DNA of 64,000 nucleotides, taken from positions 62,001-126,000 of the forward strand of contig NZ_VCHA01000007.1 in assembly GCF_016597815.1 (NCBI RefSeq). The letters are read 5' to 3'. The notes beneath the pieces were generated by a model. It made no database searches. It worked only from the letters and a program-made list of their open reading frames with translations, and was not told the origin of the DNA. Within the stretch, counting starts at the first letter, position 1. The number at the start of each line of letters is the position of its first letter. Made by a program: the position numbers and the translations under genes. Shown piece by piece: positions 18,988-29,447 of the stretch. The stretch is from Marinobacter sp. DY40_1A1. Lineage in GTDB: Bacteria > Pseudomonadota > Gammaproteobacteria > Pseudomonadales > Oleiphilaceae.

Positions 18988-21294
18988 TCAAGAAGCGACC
19001 TGTTCCACCAGAGCGGCACTCGTGGAAATTCCCGGCCGAAGGTACCGGCCAAAACCGGCATCACGCAATGCCAGATCCACACAGCTCTTGATCACGTGGG
19101 GAGAATCCAGCAGCAGCACGTCTTTCAACAGCTTTACTGCCCACTCCCGACTGACGCTGCGAATGACGGATTTCACTTTTGGCAAGCTGGCTGCGTTCAT
19201 GGAAAGAGAATCGTAGCCCATAGCCATCAGCAACAGTGCACCACCGGGATCTCCCGCAAGCTCACCGCAGATACCCACTGGCTTGCCAACCGCATGGGCG
19301 TCCTGAGCAATTCTTACCAACGCCTGCAAAACCGCGGGGTGATACGAATGGTAGAGTTGAGCAACCCGCGGGTTATTGCGGTCAACTGCCAGCAAGTACT
19401 GGGTCAGGTCATTTGAGCCCACCGAGAGAAAGTCCACACGATCGGCCAATTCACGAACCTGGTATACCGCGGCCGGTATTTCCACCATCACACCCACTTT
19501 GGGCATGTGAATGTTAAAACCTTCCTCTCGCACCTCGTGATATACCCGGTAAATCAGGTGCAGAGACTCTTCTACCTCAGAAATATTGCTGATCATGGGT
19601 AACATGATCTGCAGATTGTTCAGGCCCTCACTTGCTTTGAGCATGGCTCGCACCTGAACCAGAAATATTTCCGGATGGTCCAGAGTTACCCGAATACCGC
19701 GCCAACCCAGGAACGGGTTCTCTTCCTCAATCGGGAAATAGGTCAGCGCCTTGTCACCACCGATATCCAGAGTACGCATGGTTACCGGGTTGGGTGCAAA
19801 GGCTTCCAGCTGTTCCCGGTAATACTGTCGCTGCTCCTGCTCCGATGGAAAGCGGTCCTTGATCATGAAAGGCACTTCGGTGCGATAAAGCCCTATGCCT
19901 TCGGCGCCGTGCGACAAGGAACGCACTACATCGGTCATCAGCCCGGTATTCACCAGCAGGGGCACACGATGGCCATCGGTGGTTATACAGGGTTTATCGC
20001 GAAGCGCTTCCAGCCCCCGATCGAGTTCAGCCTCTTCCTCGCAGATGGTTTGAAAAAACGCCCTGAGGTCTGACGACGGAGAAGCAAAAATCTGCCCCTC
20101 AAAACCATCAACAATCAGCTCCCGACCATCGAGCTGATTCACCGGAATATCCACAAGCCCCATAACGGTGGGCACACCCATTGCGCGGGCGAGAATGGCC
20201 ACATGGGAGTTGCTGGAACCTTTGACGGAAACAAGGCCCACCAGCTGGCCCCGGGGCACCTCTCCCAGCATGGCAGGCGTCAGCTCTTCACTGACCAGAA
20301 CCGTGCGTTCGGGGTAGTTCAGGTCCTTTTGATCGCCCTCCTGCAAGTAGGAAAGCAGACGGCGACCAAGGTCGCGGACATCGACCGCCCTTTCCTGAAG
20401 GTAGTGGTCATCCATCATTTCGAAATGACGAACGTAGTGCTGAACCACCTGTTTGAGGGCACCCTGAGCCCAGTTTCCTTCCCGAATACGATTATTAACT
20501 TCCCCGGGCAATGCTTCATCGCCCAGCATGCGGAGATATACGTCAAACAGTGCCAACTCTTCCGGACGAAGCCGTGAAGTGAGCCGCTTGGCGACCTGGC
20601 CAATGTCTTCGCACACCGATTGCACTGCCGACCGGAACAGCTCCAGTTCCAGCTCAATATCTTCTGCAGGCTTATCGGGAACCACGTCCAGATCAGCTGC
20701 GGGGTACACCACAACACCATGACCAATTGCCACTCCGGGCGCGCCCGGAACACCATTGAAGCTGACATCTCGGGTCTCTTCGCCGGTGAGAGAGAGACCG
20801 CTGATGGCGCCGGTCGCCTCACTGTGGGCTATAACGCCCGCAAGCTGAGCTGAAACCGTGACCAGAAACGCTTCTTCACCCTCATCAAAGCACCGGGAAC
20901 TCTCGCGCTGCTGGACTACGAGAACCCCAAGCACACGGCGATGGTGAATAATGGGGACACCGAGGAAGGAGCGGAAACGCTCTTCACCAGTTTCGGGAAA
21001 ATAACGATAACGGGGGTGGGAAGGTGCATCTTCAAGATTGATTGGTTCTTCCCGGGAACCGACAAGGCCCACCAGGCCTTCTGAGTGCGCAAGGCTCACT
21101 TTGCCTACGGCTTTCAGGTACAGGCCTTCGGTGGCCATCAAAATGTAGCGATTGGACACCGGATCCAGCAAGTAGACAGAACAGACCTCGGTGTTCATGG
21201 CTTTCTGCACACGCGACACGATAATACCCAACGCTTCCGAGAGATCCCGGGCGCTGTTTACCTCTTGTACAAGACTTCGCAGAATGCTCAGCAT
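18988..21294 (-). CDS. ptsP: PtsP: GAF-domain phosphoenolpyruvate-protein phosphotransferase (EI-Ntr)
   Basis: First enzyme of the nitrogen-related PTS; takes phosphate from PEP and passes it to NPr and then EIIA-Ntr, a regulatory rather than sugar-transport cascade. The 768-residue protein has an N-terminal GAF domain (about residues 1-160) that in homologs senses glutamine or similar ligands, the swivelling His domain with GSSNSHVAILARAMGVP (active His near residue 361), and a C-terminal PEP-binding barrel with LPMIS and VGSNDLTQY. It lies 15 nt after rppH and is probably in the same operon, as in Pseudomonas and E. coli. Confidence 0.95.
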   Translation of the reverse strand: MLSILRSLVQEVNSARDLSEALGIIVSRVQKAMNTEVCSVYLLDPVSNRYILMATEGLYLKAVGKVSLAHSEGLVGLVGSREEPINLEDAPSHPRYRYFPETGEERFRSFLGVPIIHHRRVLGVLVVQQRESSRCFDEGEEAFLVTVSAQLAGVIAHSEATGAISGLSLTGEETRDVSFNGVPGAPGVAIGHGVVVYPAADLDVVPDKPAEDIELELELFRSAVQSVCEDIGQVAKRLTSRLRPEELALFDVYLRMLGDEALPGEVNNRIREGNWAQGALKQVVQHYVRHFEMMDDHYLQERAVDVRDLGRRLLSYLQEGDQKDLNYPERTVLVSEELTPAMLGEVPRGQLVGLVSVKGSSNSHVAILARAMGVPTVMGLVDIPVNQLDGRELIVDGFEGQIFASPSSDLRAFFQTICEEEAELDRGLEALRDKPCITTDGHRVPLLVNTGLMTDVVRSLSHGAEGIGLYRTEVPFMIKDRFPSEQEQRQYYREQLEAFAPNPVTMRTLDIGGDKALTYFPIEEENPFLGWRGIRVTLDHPEIFLVQVRAMLKASEGLNNLQIMLPMISNISEVEESLHLIYRVYHEVREEGFNIHMPKVGVMVEIPAAVYQVRELADRVDFLSVGSNDLTQYLLAVDRNNPRVAQLYHSYHPAVLQALVRIAQDAHAVGKPVGICGELAGDPGGALLLMAMGYDSLSMNAASLPKVKSVIRSVSREWAVKLLKDVLLLDSPHVIKSCVDLALRDAGFGRYLRPGISTSAALVEQVAS

Positions 21295-21309
21295 GGGTGT
21301 GTCAGTCCG

Positions 21310-21840
21310 TCATTTCGCCTGTTCCTTTAAACGCCGGTTGTGCTCGCTCCGGTGCCACTGCTCCATGTTGTAGAACAGTCTTGGCGCAAGTTCTCTCAGC
21401 GCACGTCGGTACACTTCACGCTTGAAGGACACCACCTGACCCAACGGATACCAGTAGCTTACCCACTGCCAGCCATCAAATTCCGGTGAATCCGTACCAT
21501 CAACGCGCACTTGTGCATCGGGTGATAACATCCTCAGCAGGAACCATTTCTGTTTTTGACCCACGCAGACGGGGTGCGAGTTGTGCCGCACCATCCTTCG
21601 GGGAAGACGGTACCTCAGCCAGCCCCGGGTGCAACTGATGATTTCGACATCATTGGCGCCCAGGCCAACTTCCTCTCCGAGCTCCCGGTATAGCGCTTCT
21701 TCCGGCGATTCTTCGTGATTTATCCCGCCTTGAGGAAACTGCCAGGAGTCCTGTCCTATTCGCCTCGCCCAGAGAACCTCTCCCCGGTGGTTGGCCAGAA
21801 TGATTCCGACATTGGGTCTGAAACCGTCTGAATCGATCAC
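21310..21840 (-). CDS. rppH: RNA pyrophosphohydrolase RppH
   Basis: Removes pyrophosphate from the 5' end of mRNA, starting RNase E-dependent decay. The 176-residue protein has the start region [16 protein letters not shown], a Nudix box with REL and EEVG in the right spacing (about residues 38-60), and [16 protein letters not shown], all diagnostic for RppH. The frame is open about 62 codons further upstream, but the start is placed at the GTG at 21840, preceded by AAGAGGA and matching the N-terminus of E. coli RppH. ptsP follows directly. Confidence 0.94.
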   Translation of the reverse strand: MIDSDGFRPNVGIILANHRGEVLWARRIGQDSWQFPQGGINHEESPEEALYRELGEEVGLGANDVEIISCTRGWLRYRLPRRMVRHNSHPVCVGQKQKWFLLRMLSPDAQVRVDGTDSPEFDGWQWVSYWYPLGQVVSFKREVYRRALRELAPRLFYNMEQWHRSEHNRRLKEQAK

Positions 21841-22013
21841 GGTACAGTCCTCTTGATAGAGTCGGCAGGCCGGTGAGATATGTACCGGCCGGATTTTTTC
21901 CAAGTTGCGCTCATTCTTACAGAATCCCAAGACTTCGGCAAACGCAGCCGCACTCAGGGTACCCGTGGTAACATACCGCTTTTCGCAAGCCCTATGCCTC
22001 TGGAGGTAAACGT

Positions 22014-22670
22014 TTGACGCTCGCAATTTTTGATCTCGACAATACCCTGCTCGCTGGCGACAGCGACCACGCTTGGGGCGAGTTTCTTGTAGAAGAAGGC
22101 ATCGTTGATGCAGAGACCTATCGCCAAGCTAACGACCGCTTTTATCAGGAATACCTGAATGGCGAAATGGACATCCTGAATTACCTCAGGTTTGCGCTTC
22201 AACCTTTGTCAGCACACAACATGAGTGAACTACTGGCGTGGCGAGATGTGTTCATGGACAAGAAAGTGCGCCCCATGCTGCAAGAAAAAGCCAGTGAACT
22301 GTTGAACAGCCACCGGGAGCAGGGCCATACGCTGATGATTATCACAGCCACCAACCGGTTTGTGACCGAGCCCATTGCAGCCGTGCTGGGTATTGACCAC
22401 CTGATCGCCACCGAACCTGAGTTGGTCAATGGACGTTACACCGGTGAAATTGCAGGCGTCCCCAGCTTTCAGGGAGGCAAGGTCACTCGTCTAAACGACT
22501 GGCTGAACGCTCACAACAGAAGCCTGGACGGCGCCTGGTTCTACAGCGACTCACACAACGATTTGCCACTGCTGGAAAAGGTGGACAATCCGGTTGCCGT
22601 TGACCCGGATCCAAAGCTGGAAGAATTTGCGAGGAACAAAGGCTGGAGTGTTATGACGCTTCGCGACTGA
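22014..22670 (+). CDS. HAD-superfamily (subfamily IB) phosphatase, possible histidinol-phosphatase
   Basis: Cytoplasmic phosphohydrolase of the SerB-like HAD IB group. The 218-residue protein has motif [12 protein letters not shown] (nucleophile Asp near residue 7), motif II ITATN, the lysine GGKVTRL and motif [14 protein letters not shown]. The start codon is TTG with GGAGG seven bases upstream. In Pseudomonas aeruginosa the gene in the same neighbourhood (next to rppH-ptsP) has been reported, from memory, as a histidinol-phosphate phosphatase; that role is an inference here. Divergent from rppH, so its upstream region overlaps the discarded N-terminal extension of rppH. Confidence 0.78.
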   Translation: MTLAIFDLDNTLLAGDSDHAWGEFLVEEGIVDAETYRQANDRFYQEYLNGEMDILNYLRFALQPLSAHNMSELLAWRDVFMDKKVRPMLQEKASELLNSHREQGHTLMIITATNRFVTEPIAAVLGIDHLIATEPELVNGRYTGEIAGVPSFQGGKVTRLNDWLNAHNRSLDGAWFYSDSHNDLPLLEKVDNPVAVDPDPKLEEFARNKGWSVMTLRD

Positions 22671-22689
22671 GCCCCGCTAACTGCGCGTT

Positions 22690-22724
22690 GAGCCCGCCTC
22701 CTTGTTTTATTGGAGGGCGGGCTC
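22690..22724. terminator. Stem-loop between the HAD phosphatase gene and rlmI
   Basis: GAGCCCGCC(T)CC pairs with GGAGGGCGGGCTC across a T-rich loop, one bulged base, between convergent genes. Works plausibly in both directions; no long T-run follows. Confidence 0.6.
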
Positions 22725-22734
22725 AACCAGGGGA

Positions 22735-23931
22735 TCACATAAAACCGGTAAGGGATCGTACGAAGCAGGACTTGATGTAGTCGGTCTCTGGAATGCCTGG
22801 AATAATCGGGTGGTCCGGCGCCTGATGCCCCTGCTCCAGCAACTGCACGAAGCGATCGATCTTGCGGCCACTGCCGCGAATGATATCTACCAGCTTTTCC
22901 TGCGAGAGATGCATGGAACACGAAGCAGAAACAAGAATTCCGTCCCGCTCCAGCAGCCTCAGCCCAAGCTGATTCAACCGCGCATAGGCCTGCTCGCCAG
23001 CTTTCTGATCCCGACGGCGGGGAATAAGCGCGGGCGGGTCCAGCACAACGATATCGTACTTTTCCTTCTCTTCCGCCAGCGCTTTCAACGCATCAAACGC
23101 ATCGCCTTCGATGGTTTCAACATTATCAAGGCCATTCAGCTTGGCGTTGTGATGTACCGAATCAATAGCACCAGAAGAACTGTCCACACAGGTAACCTGG
23201 GCGGCACCGGCGCATGCCGCCTGAATACCCCAACCGCCTACATAACTGAACACATCCAGCACCCGTTTACCCGGCGCGTAGGCCTGCAGGCGCAGACGAT
23301 TCATACGGTGATCGTAAAACCAACCGGTTTTTTGACCGCCCTCCAGGGGCACTTCGAAGCGCACGCCGTTTTCTTCCACTTCAAGCAGTGTCGCTTCCGG
23401 GCCATGGGCCTGCTCAACGTATGAGTTCAGCCCTTCAACGCTGCGCATCTTGCCATCGTTTTTCAGGATGATGGCTTTCGGGTGCGCCAACCGCTGAACC
23501 GCACGGACTATAGATTCTTTCATCAGCTCCATGCCAGCGGTGGATATCTGGACGACAACCGTATCGCCAAAGCGATCGATAACCAGCCCGGACAGGCCGT
23601 CGCTGTCGCCGAATACCCAGCGGTAGAAGGGCTTATCAAACAACCTGTCCCGCAATGCCAGCGCTGTTTCCATGCGCTGAGTCAATCGGTTCGGGGTCAT
23701 ACCTTGTGCCGCGTCCCGGCTGATGAGTCGGCCGCAAATAAGAGCATGAGGATTTACGAAAATCACACCGAGAGGTTTGTCGTTGGACGCACGCAGCTCA
23801 GCCTGGGTGCCGGCTTCAAACTGTGTCAGTGGTGATCTCTGGATGTCGACTTCGTTGCTGTAAACCCACAGGTGGCCAGCCCGAAGCCTGCGCTCCGCGC
23901 CTTTGCGTAGATATAAAACCGGGAAATTCAT
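22735..23931 (-). CDS. rlmI: 23S rRNA (cytosine-5)-methyltransferase, RlmI-like
   Basis: SAM-dependent methyltransferase expected to modify C1962 of 23S rRNA. About 398 residues: an N-terminal PUA RNA-binding domain (LYLRKGAERRLRAGHLWVYS), an EEHUD-like middle part, and a Rossmann methyltransferase domain with VLDVFSYVGGWGIQAA, the catalytic DPPALI and SASCSMHLS. The start is placed at the ATG at 23931, with AAGG eight bases upstream. RlmI is the closest match I can name; the RlmK/YccW family has similar architecture, so substrate position is inferred. Confidence 0.85.
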   Translation of the reverse strand: MNFPVLYLRKGAERRLRAGHLWVYSNEVDIQRSPLTQFEAGTQAELRASNDKPLGVIFVNPHALICGRLISRDAAQGMTPNRLTQRMETALALRDRLFDKPFYRWVFGDSDGLSGLVIDRFGDTVVVQISTAGMELMKESIVRAVQRLAHPKAIILKNDGKMRSVEGLNSYVEQAHGPEATLLEVEENGVRFEVPLEGGQKTGWFYDHRMNRLRLQAYAPGKRVLDVFSYVGGWGIQAACAGAAQVTCVDSSSGAIDSVHHNAKLNGLDNVETIEGDAFDALKALAEEKEKYDIVVLDPPALIPRRRDQKAGEQAYARLNQLGLRLLERDGILVSASCSMHLSQEKLVDIIRGSGRKIDRFVQLLEQGHQAPDHPIIPGIPETDYIKSCFVRSLTGFM

Positions 23932-24006
23932 TGCTGCCACCTTGGGGGAAGAAAATCAGGGCGGGATTATACATTAACTGCGGTCTACGACACATGAGCT
24001 GGGGGC

Positions 24007-24109
24007 GCAGTCGGGGCGCAGCTCCCAAAACACGCTGTGAATACGTCCGTGTACGCTTGGCTCCGCCATCCATGGCTCCGCACAGTTTTGGGAGCTGCGC
24101 CCCGACTGC
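24007..24109 (+). repeat. Palindromic element, copy 2 (25-nt perfect arms, 53-nt core)
   Basis: Arms 24007-24031 and 24085-24109 pair perfectly over 25 nt. The core 24032-24084 begins ACGCTGTGAATACG and holds the same GGCTCCGC-CATCCAT-GGCTCCGC as the other copies. The outer arm sequence (GCAGTCGGGGCGC) is unrelated to that of copies 1 and 3. It lies in the gap between gcvH and rlmI, both on the minus strand, so the core is again antisense to its neighbours. Confidence 0.93.
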
Positions 24110-24156
24110 TTCGACACTGGAGGTGCCTATAACTGCTTTCGAACCAGTGCCAATAA

Positions 24157-24549
24157 TTACTCGGCGGCCGCTACATGCTCGGCGTAGGCATCTGCATCCA
24201 TCAGTCCATCAAGCTCACTTTTATCAGCAAGCTTTACCTTGAACATCCAGCCATCGCCGTACGGATCTTCGTTGACCTTCTCTGGCTCGTCTTCAAGGCT
24301 TTCGTTAACTTCAAGAACCTCACCTGTTACCGGGCTGAACACATCGGATGCGGACTTCACAGATTCGGCCACGCCAGCTTCTTCGCCGCCGGTGACTGTT
24401 TCGCCAACTTCCGGAACACCGATATAAACCACGTCACCCAGTTGCTCTTGGGCGAAGTCGGTTATGCCAACGGTTGCAGTGCCGTCAGCGTGTACGCGCA
24501 CCCACTGGTGGGTGTCGATGTATTTGAGATCAGAAGGTGTTTCACTCAT
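24157..24549 (-). CDS. gcvH: Glycine cleavage system H protein
   Basis: Lipoyl carrier that shuttles the aminomethyl group between the P, T and L proteins of glycine decarboxylase. The 130-residue protein has the lipoylation motif [17 protein letters not shown] with the modified lysine, and the acidic C-terminus usual for GcvH. The frame is open upstream to 24945, but the ATG at 24549 begins [19 protein letters not shown], the family N-terminus, and the upstream part overlaps metR. gcvT and gcvP are not in this window. Confidence 0.95.
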   Translation of the reverse strand: MSETPSDLKYIDTHQWVRVHADGTATVGITDFAQEQLGDVVYIGVPEVGETVTGGEEAGVAESVKSASDVFSPVTGEVLEVNESLEDEPEKVNEDPYGDGWMFKVKLADKSELDGLMDADAYAEHVAAAE

Positions 24550-24593
24550 AAGGGTAATTCCTGACAAAAATTTTGGGCAGTGTAACCGAAACC

Positions 24594-25484
24594 TTAGCGC
24601 CAGCGAACCTCTCGTGCCAGCTTCATGAAGGAATCGAGATATTGCACGCCCACATCTCGCTCGCGGCAGCCCAGGAATATCTGTTTGGATATGCCTTCTT
24701 TGCCCAGTTTTACCGGAACAATGCCCAGCCGGTCGCTGTATTCCGTGACCAGCCATCGGGGTAGCGCCGCTACGCCACGGCCGGCGGCGACCATTTGCAG
24801 CATGATGTCTGTGGTCTCGATGGTTTTGTGGCGTGCGGGGCGCATGTTTGCGGGCACCAGTATGTGGTTGAAAACATCCAGCCGCTCTATCGCCACGGGA
24901 TAGGTAATCAAGGTTTCCGATTCCAGATCCACCGCTTCTGCCCAAGGCTTGCCTGCCAGGCGGTGGGTAGCGGCAACCACCAGCACCTGCTCGTAATCAA
25001 ACACAGGCTCAAACACTAACCCCGGCCTGTGCAGCGGGTCGGGAGTGACCAGCATGTCGATGTCGTGGCCAAAAAGAGCGCCAATACCACCGAATTGGAA
25101 TTTCTGCTTTACGTCTACATCCACCGACGGCCACTGTTCAAGGTAAGGGCCAACAACTTTTAGCAGCCATTGATAGCAGGGATGGCACTCCATTCCGATA
25201 CGCAGGGTGCCCGCCTGCCCTCTGGCGAACTGGCCGATGAGCATTTCCGCATGCTCAAATTGAGGTAACAGGCGATTAGCCAGTGCCAACAAGTGGCTGC
25301 CGGCTTGGGTCAATCGAAGTTGCCTGCCTTCTCGCAGCCAAAGCGGGGTTCCCAGCTGCTGCTCCAGTTTGCGTACGGAGTGGCTAAGCGCGGACTGGGT
25401 AAGGTGAAGGCGGCTGGCGGCTGCCGTCAGGGAGCCTTCTGTTTCAACAGCTCGAAGAACTTCCAGATGGTTACGTTCAATCAT
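24594..25484 (-). CDS. metR: LysR-type methionine regulator MetR
   Basis: Transcription activator of methionine genes that responds to homocysteine. About 296 residues: N-terminal winged helix ([25 protein letters not shown]) and a C-terminal periplasmic-binding-like effector domain with the MetR-typical ECHPCYQWL. Divergent from metE, the classic MetR target. The start is set at the second ATG (25484), because E. coli MetR begins MIE at the same point and a likely MetR site overlaps the earlier ATG at 25496. Confidence 0.92.
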   Translation of the reverse strand: MIERNHLEVLRAVETEGSLTAAASRLHLTQSALSHSVRKLEQQLGTPLWLREGRQLRLTQAGSHLLALANRLLPQFEHAEMLIGQFARGQAGTLRIGMECHPCYQWLLKVVGPYLEQWPSVDVDVKQKFQFGGIGALFGHDIDMLVTPDPLHRPGLVFEPVFDYEQVLVVAATHRLAGKPWAEAVDLESETLITYPVAIERLDVFNHILVPANMRPARHKTIETTDIMLQMVAAGRGVAALPRWLVTEYSDRLGIVPVKLGKEGISKQIFLGCRERDVGVQYLDSFMKLAREVRWR

Positions 25485-25495
25485 TCGGCAATCCA

Positions 25496-25508
25496 TGAAT
25501 GGAATTAA
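25496..25508. promoter_or_regulatory. Candidate MetR binding site in the metR-metE gap
   Basis: TGAA-TGGAA-TTAA matches the E. coli MetR pattern TGAA-N5-TTCA in seven of eight fixed bases. A second, wider dyad with TGAA and TTCA half sites lies at 25517-25539. Both lie in the 122-nt divergent region where MetR should act. Confidence 0.45.
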
Positions 25509-25606
25509 TGGAACCCTGAAATAATACCATTATTTTTCATTGACCCGGAACGCTAATCTGGCAACTCCTATCAACGCCTCACTAAACACAGAATCAGGAG
25601 TTTCAG

Positions 25607-27928
25607 ATGACCATTACGCACAACCTCGGCTATCCGCGCATCGGCGCGCGCCGGGAACTTAAATTCGCCTTGGAAGCACTTTGGAATGGCACCTCCTCCG
25701 AACAGGCGCTGCAGGAAACCGCCGCCGGGTTGCGTTCGCAAAACTGGCAAGAGCAGGCAGGTCTTTCCCTGGCGCCCGTAGGCGATTTTTCGCTTTACGA
25801 TCAGGTGCTGGACATGAGCGCGACACTTGGCAATTTGCCGGAGCGGGCAAGCGCCCATGAAGGTTCACCGCTGGACGAGTATTTTCGTGTGGCCCGGGGC
25901 CGCTCCCCAAGCGACAGTGCCTGCTGCAGCGTCCATGCGGGCGAAATGACCAAGTGGTTTGATACCAACTATCACTACATAGTGCCGGAGTTCAGTGCCG
26001 ATACGAATTTCAGCCTGAACGCTGATCGCATACTGGTGCAACTGGCGGAAGCCCGCGCTCAGGGTGTAAACACCAAGCCTGTCATCATCGGCCCGGTTAC
26101 CTATCTATGGTTGGGAAAAGCCAAAGATGAATCTGATCGCTTGAAACTGCTCGACAAGCTGCTGCCGGTCTACACCGAGTTACTGGCGAAGCTCGCGGAT
26201 GCGGGTGCTGAATGGGTGCAGATTGATGAGCCGGCACTGGTTACCGAGCTGGATGCCGACTGGAAGCATGCTTTCATTCTCGCGTACCACGAACTGAAAA
26301 CCGCTCCGGTAAAACTGCTGTTGGCCACTTATTTTGGCGAGCTAAGGGAAAACCTGCAACTTGCCTGCGAACTGCCTGTGGCAGGCATTCACTTGGACGC
26401 TATCAGCGCACAAAACGAAGTTGCGCGACTGGCCGACTGGCTGCCAGCTCATAAGGTGCTGTCCCTCGGTGTTATCAACGGCCGAAACATCTGGAAAACC
26501 GACCTGAATGCTACTCTGGATCTTCTGGAGCCGCTGAAGGAAAAGCTGGGCGAGCGTCTTTGGCTGGCGCCTTCCTGCTCTCTTCTGCATGTACCGGTTG
26601 ATCTGGAAAGTGAAACCACGCTGGATGCCGAAGTGCGCAACTGGCTGGCTTTTGCCCGGCAGAAACTGCAGGAGTTAAACACTCTGGCGAAGGCTCTTGA
26701 TGAAGGTCGAGAAGCCGTAGCCAAAGAACTGGCCGCCAATCAGAACGCCATCGAGAGTCGCCGCCAGTCCTCAAGAGTACACAACCCCGCGGTTGCGGAA
26801 GCCCTGTCAGCCATTACGCCTGAGCATGGCCAGCGCAAGAGCCCGTTCAGCACACGGTCCAAGCTGCAGCAGGAACGATTCAAGCTACCCGCCTATCCGA
26901 CGACCACCATTGGTTCCTTCCCGCAAACGCCGGAAATACGCGCGGTTCGCAAGGAGTTCCGCCAGGGCAACCTGAGCCAGCAGGACTACACCGCGCGGAT
27001 TCATGAAGAAATTGCTTACTGTGTTGAGCAACAGGAAGCGCTAGGCCTGGACGTGCTGGTGCACGGCGAAGCTGAACGCAACGACATGGTGGAGTATTTT
27101 GGCGAACAGCTGGAAGGCTACGTGTTCAGCCGGTTTGGCTGGGTGCAGTCCTATGGCTCACGATGCGTGAAACCACCCATCCTGTTTGGTGACATCACCC
27201 GCCCCAATGCCATGACCCTAGACTGGACCAAATACGCCCAGTCCCTGACCGACAAGCCCATGAAAGGCATGCTCACCGGCCCGGTTACCATTTTGAACTG
27301 GTCGTTCGTGCGGGATGACCAGCCACGCAAGGACACCTGCCTGCAGTTAGCGCTGGCCGTACGTGAAGAAGTTCAGGATCTGGAAAAAGCCGGGGTAGGG
27401 ATTATCCAGATTGATGAAGCCGCCTTGCGTGAAGGCTTGCCACTGCGCCAGTCAGACTGGAATACCTATCTGGAGTGGGCTATCGAAGCCTTCCGCATCA
27501 GTGCTAATGGCGTGCAGGATGACACTCAGATTCATACTCACATGTGCTACTCGGAGTTCAACGATATCATCGGGGCCATTGCCCGCATGGATGCCGACGT
27601 GATCACCATCGAAACATCACGCTCTGCCATGGAGCTGCTGGATGCGTTCAAGGGCTTTGAGTATCCCAACGACATAGGGCCAGGGGTTTACGACATCCAC
27701 TCCCCGAACATTCCGCGAGTGGCACAAGTAACCGATTTGATGAGCAAAGCCGCAGAGAGGATTCCGGCAGAGCGTTTGTGGGTCAACCCGGATTGCGGCC
27801 TGAAAACCCGCCGCTGGGAGGAAGTCATACCTGCTCTGGAAGCAATGGTGGCAGCAGCACGAGAGCTTCGCGGACAAAACGCAGAAAGTGACGTTGCAGA
27901 GCAGGAGCTGGCAGAAGCGGCTCAGTAA
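25607..27928 (+). CDS. metE: Cobalamin-independent methionine synthase
   Basis: Transfers the methyl group of 5-methyltetrahydropteroyltri-glutamate to homocysteine. The 773-residue protein has the double-barrel MetE layout: an N-terminal barrel beginning [15 protein letters not shown], and a C-terminal catalytic barrel beginning [11 protein letters not shown] with zinc ligands in [11 protein letters not shown] and [17 protein letters not shown] lies upstream of the ATG. It is divergent from metR and is presumably activated by it. Its last 7 nt overlap the 3' end of cpdA. Confidence 0.97.
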   Translation: MTITHNLGYPRIGARRELKFALEALWNGTSSEQALQETAAGLRSQNWQEQAGLSLAPVGDFSLYDQVLDMSATLGNLPERASAHEGSPLDEYFRVARGRSPSDSACCSVHAGEMTKWFDTNYHYIVPEFSADTNFSLNADRILVQLAEARAQGVNTKPVIIGPVTYLWLGKAKDESDRLKLLDKLLPVYTELLAKLADAGAEWVQIDEPALVTELDADWKHAFILAYHELKTAPVKLLLATYFGELRENLQLACELPVAGIHLDAISAQNEVARLADWLPAHKVLSLGVINGRNIWKTDLNATLDLLEPLKEKLGERLWLAPSCSLLHVPVDLESETTLDAEVRNWLAFARQKLQELNTLAKALDEGREAVAKELAANQNAIESRRQSSRVHNPAVAEALSAITPEHGQRKSPFSTRSKLQQERFKLPAYPTTTIGSFPQTPEIRAVRKEFRQGNLSQQDYTARIHEEIAYCVEQQEALGLDVLVHGEAERNDMVEYFGEQLEGYVFSRFGWVQSYGSRCVKPPILFGDITRPNAMTLDWTKYAQSLTDKPMKGMLTGPVTILNWSFVRDDQPRKDTCLQLALAVREEVQDLEKAGVGIIQIDEAALREGLPLRQSDWNTYLEWAIEAFRISANGVQDDTQIHTHMCYSEFNDIIGAIARMDADVITIETSRSAMELLDAFKGFEYPNDIGPGVYDIHSPNIPRVAQVTDLMSKAAERIPAERLWVNPDCGLKTRRWEEVIPALEAMVAAARELRGQNAESDVAEQELAEAAQ

Positions 27929-28728
27929 CCGGTGCTGTTCTGATCCAGCTCAAACTCGAAACTCCGGGCCCGGCAGACCTCCGTAGTGAAGTCGCCGGAA
28001 GCCTGGAGCTCAAACCAACGATACCCGGGCGCCAGGTCATCTACAGAGAACTTGCGTGAGCCGGAGGTAAATTGAATGCAGGTGGACGGCGTAGCCAACA
28101 AGTGCACGCCGTTTCTTTGCTGCTCAAAGGTCTGGTGAATGTGGCCCCACAACACAATTTTTACTTGCGGGAACCTGTCAATCAACTGCCAGAACTCTTC
28201 ACGGTTTCTCAGCCCAATATCGGCCATCCAATCGGTATCAATATCAACGGGGTGATGGTGCAGGGTTACAAGGGTCGGCACATCCGGATTCTGCTCCAGC
28301 ATCTGTACTAAAAAACCCAACTCGGATTCCGCGAGCTCCCCATGCACTTTACCCGGTACGGACGAATCCAGAAGAATAAACTGCCAGCCGCCCTGCACAA
28401 GGTGACGACGGTTTGCGCCGTAGCGAGCGGCAACTTCTTTCAGGGAGGGAACCTTGTCGTGATTACCGGCAATCCAGGCTGATGCACAGTTAAAAGCAGT
28501 AAAACTCTCGCCTAGCGCACAATAAGCTTCTTCCGATCCATCCTGAGCAAGATCGCCAGTGGCAAGAATCAGATCCGGCTGCCCGTGCGAAGCAAGCACT
28601 TCAGCTATGACTGCATTGAGGCTGTCGCGGGTATTAACACCAAGCAGCGCGCCATCAGCACTGGCCATAAGGTGTGGATCCGTTAGCTGCAGTACCCGAA
28701 GTGGCCGGGCGGTTTCCTTTGAGGTCAT
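27922..28728 (-). CDS. cpdA: 3',5'-cyclic AMP phosphodiesterase CpdA
   Basis: Cytoplasmic metallophosphoesterase that hydrolyses cAMP and so lowers Crp activity. The 268-residue protein has all metal-binding motifs in order: TDPHL, GDLAQDG, AGNHD, TLHHHPV and GHIHQ. The gene order nudF-yqiB-cpdA is that of E. coli and Pseudomonas, which supports CpdA over other class III phosphodiesterases. A 231-nt gap to yqiB holds nothing I recognise and may carry a separate promoter. Confidence 0.91.
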   Translation of the reverse strand: MTSKETARPLRVLQLTDPHLMASADGALLGVNTRDSLNAVIAEVLASHGQPDLILATGDLAQDGSEEAYCALGESFTAFNCASAWIAGNHDKVPSLKEVAARYGANRRHLVQGGWQFILLDSSVPGKVHGELAESELGFLVQMLEQNPDVPTLVTLHHHPVDIDTDWMADIGLRNREEFWQLIDRFPQVKIVLWGHIHQTFEQQRNGVHLLATPSTCIQFTSGSRKFSVDDLAPGYRWFELQASGDFTTEVCRARSFEFELDQNSTGY

Positions 28729-28959
28729 GATGCTATTGGTCTGTTTGCTGCCGTCAATGAGTAACAGATTTACGGGCTACCACGTTACACAGGCTCCCAT
28801 GATCTGAGGGCAAGTGTACGTTGTAAGCTACCGAATTTATCACTTGCTATTGGAACCGATGTCACATTCTGGCCTAACGCAGGCAAAATATTGCGCGATT
28901 TGCCAACTCTATTCGCCTTTCACAGCACCTGATTTACTGGCAGCCAGGCGCAAAAACTC

Positions 28960-29445
28960 TTAGTCGACACCCTGCCGGGTCGTCCATGCCGCATGTTCAA
29001 GAGGCAGGTGGCCGAATCTCAGACAGTATTCCAGCCAGTCGGCCAGGAACCCATTAACCTGCGTCTTTTCATCCGGGTGGTGCATAAAACGGTTAGGATA
29101 ATCGTTGACCGGCGCAATCTGCGTGTCGCGATAACAACTTATGACCTCTGCCATAACTGCATCGTGGTATACACGCACGGTCATCTGCGGATTGTTAAGC
29201 CAGCGACCACTATTGTGTATTTGTTCGAGCAAGAGGGTTTCGGTATATCGGGCGGTTTGCAGCACCTTGATTCGAACCCGGCCCAAATATTCGCTTTCCC
29301 GGTGCAACTCAATGTCGCAGACGGGCTGATCACCTGCTCTCAGTTGGCGTAATCTTTCAATGCGGTGGTAGTTACCCTCACACAGGGCTCCAAGCTGCCG
29401 CAGGTCGGGCACGTAGCGCTTGGGTTTCATTGCCCATTCATTCAT
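28960..29445 (-). CDS. yqiB: DUF1249 protein YqiB
   Basis: Conserved cytoplasmic protein of unknown function, about 161 residues. The sequence matches the YqiB family: KRYVPDLRQLGALCEGN at the N-terminus, MTVRVYHDAVMAEV in the middle, YPNRFMHHPDEKTQVN and FLADWLEYCLRFG at the end. The ATG at 29445 lies 2 nt past the nudF stop; an ATG at 29430 (MKPKRYVPD) matches the shorter E. coli start and is an equally good choice. It sits between nudF and cpdA as in E. coli. Confidence 0.88.
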   Translation of the reverse strand: MNEWAMKPKRYVPDLRQLGALCEGNYHRIERLRQLRAGDQPVCDIELHRESEYLGRVRIKVLQTARYTETLLLEQIHNSGRWLNNPQMTVRVYHDAVMAEVISCYRDTQIAPVNDYPNRFMHHPDEKTQVNGFLADWLEYCLRFGHLPLEHAAWTTRQGVD

Positions 29446-29447
29446 GG

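Noticed and set aside
24550..24945. N-terminal extension of GcvH
   Set aside because: Overlaps metR in another frame and is not part of the H protein family.
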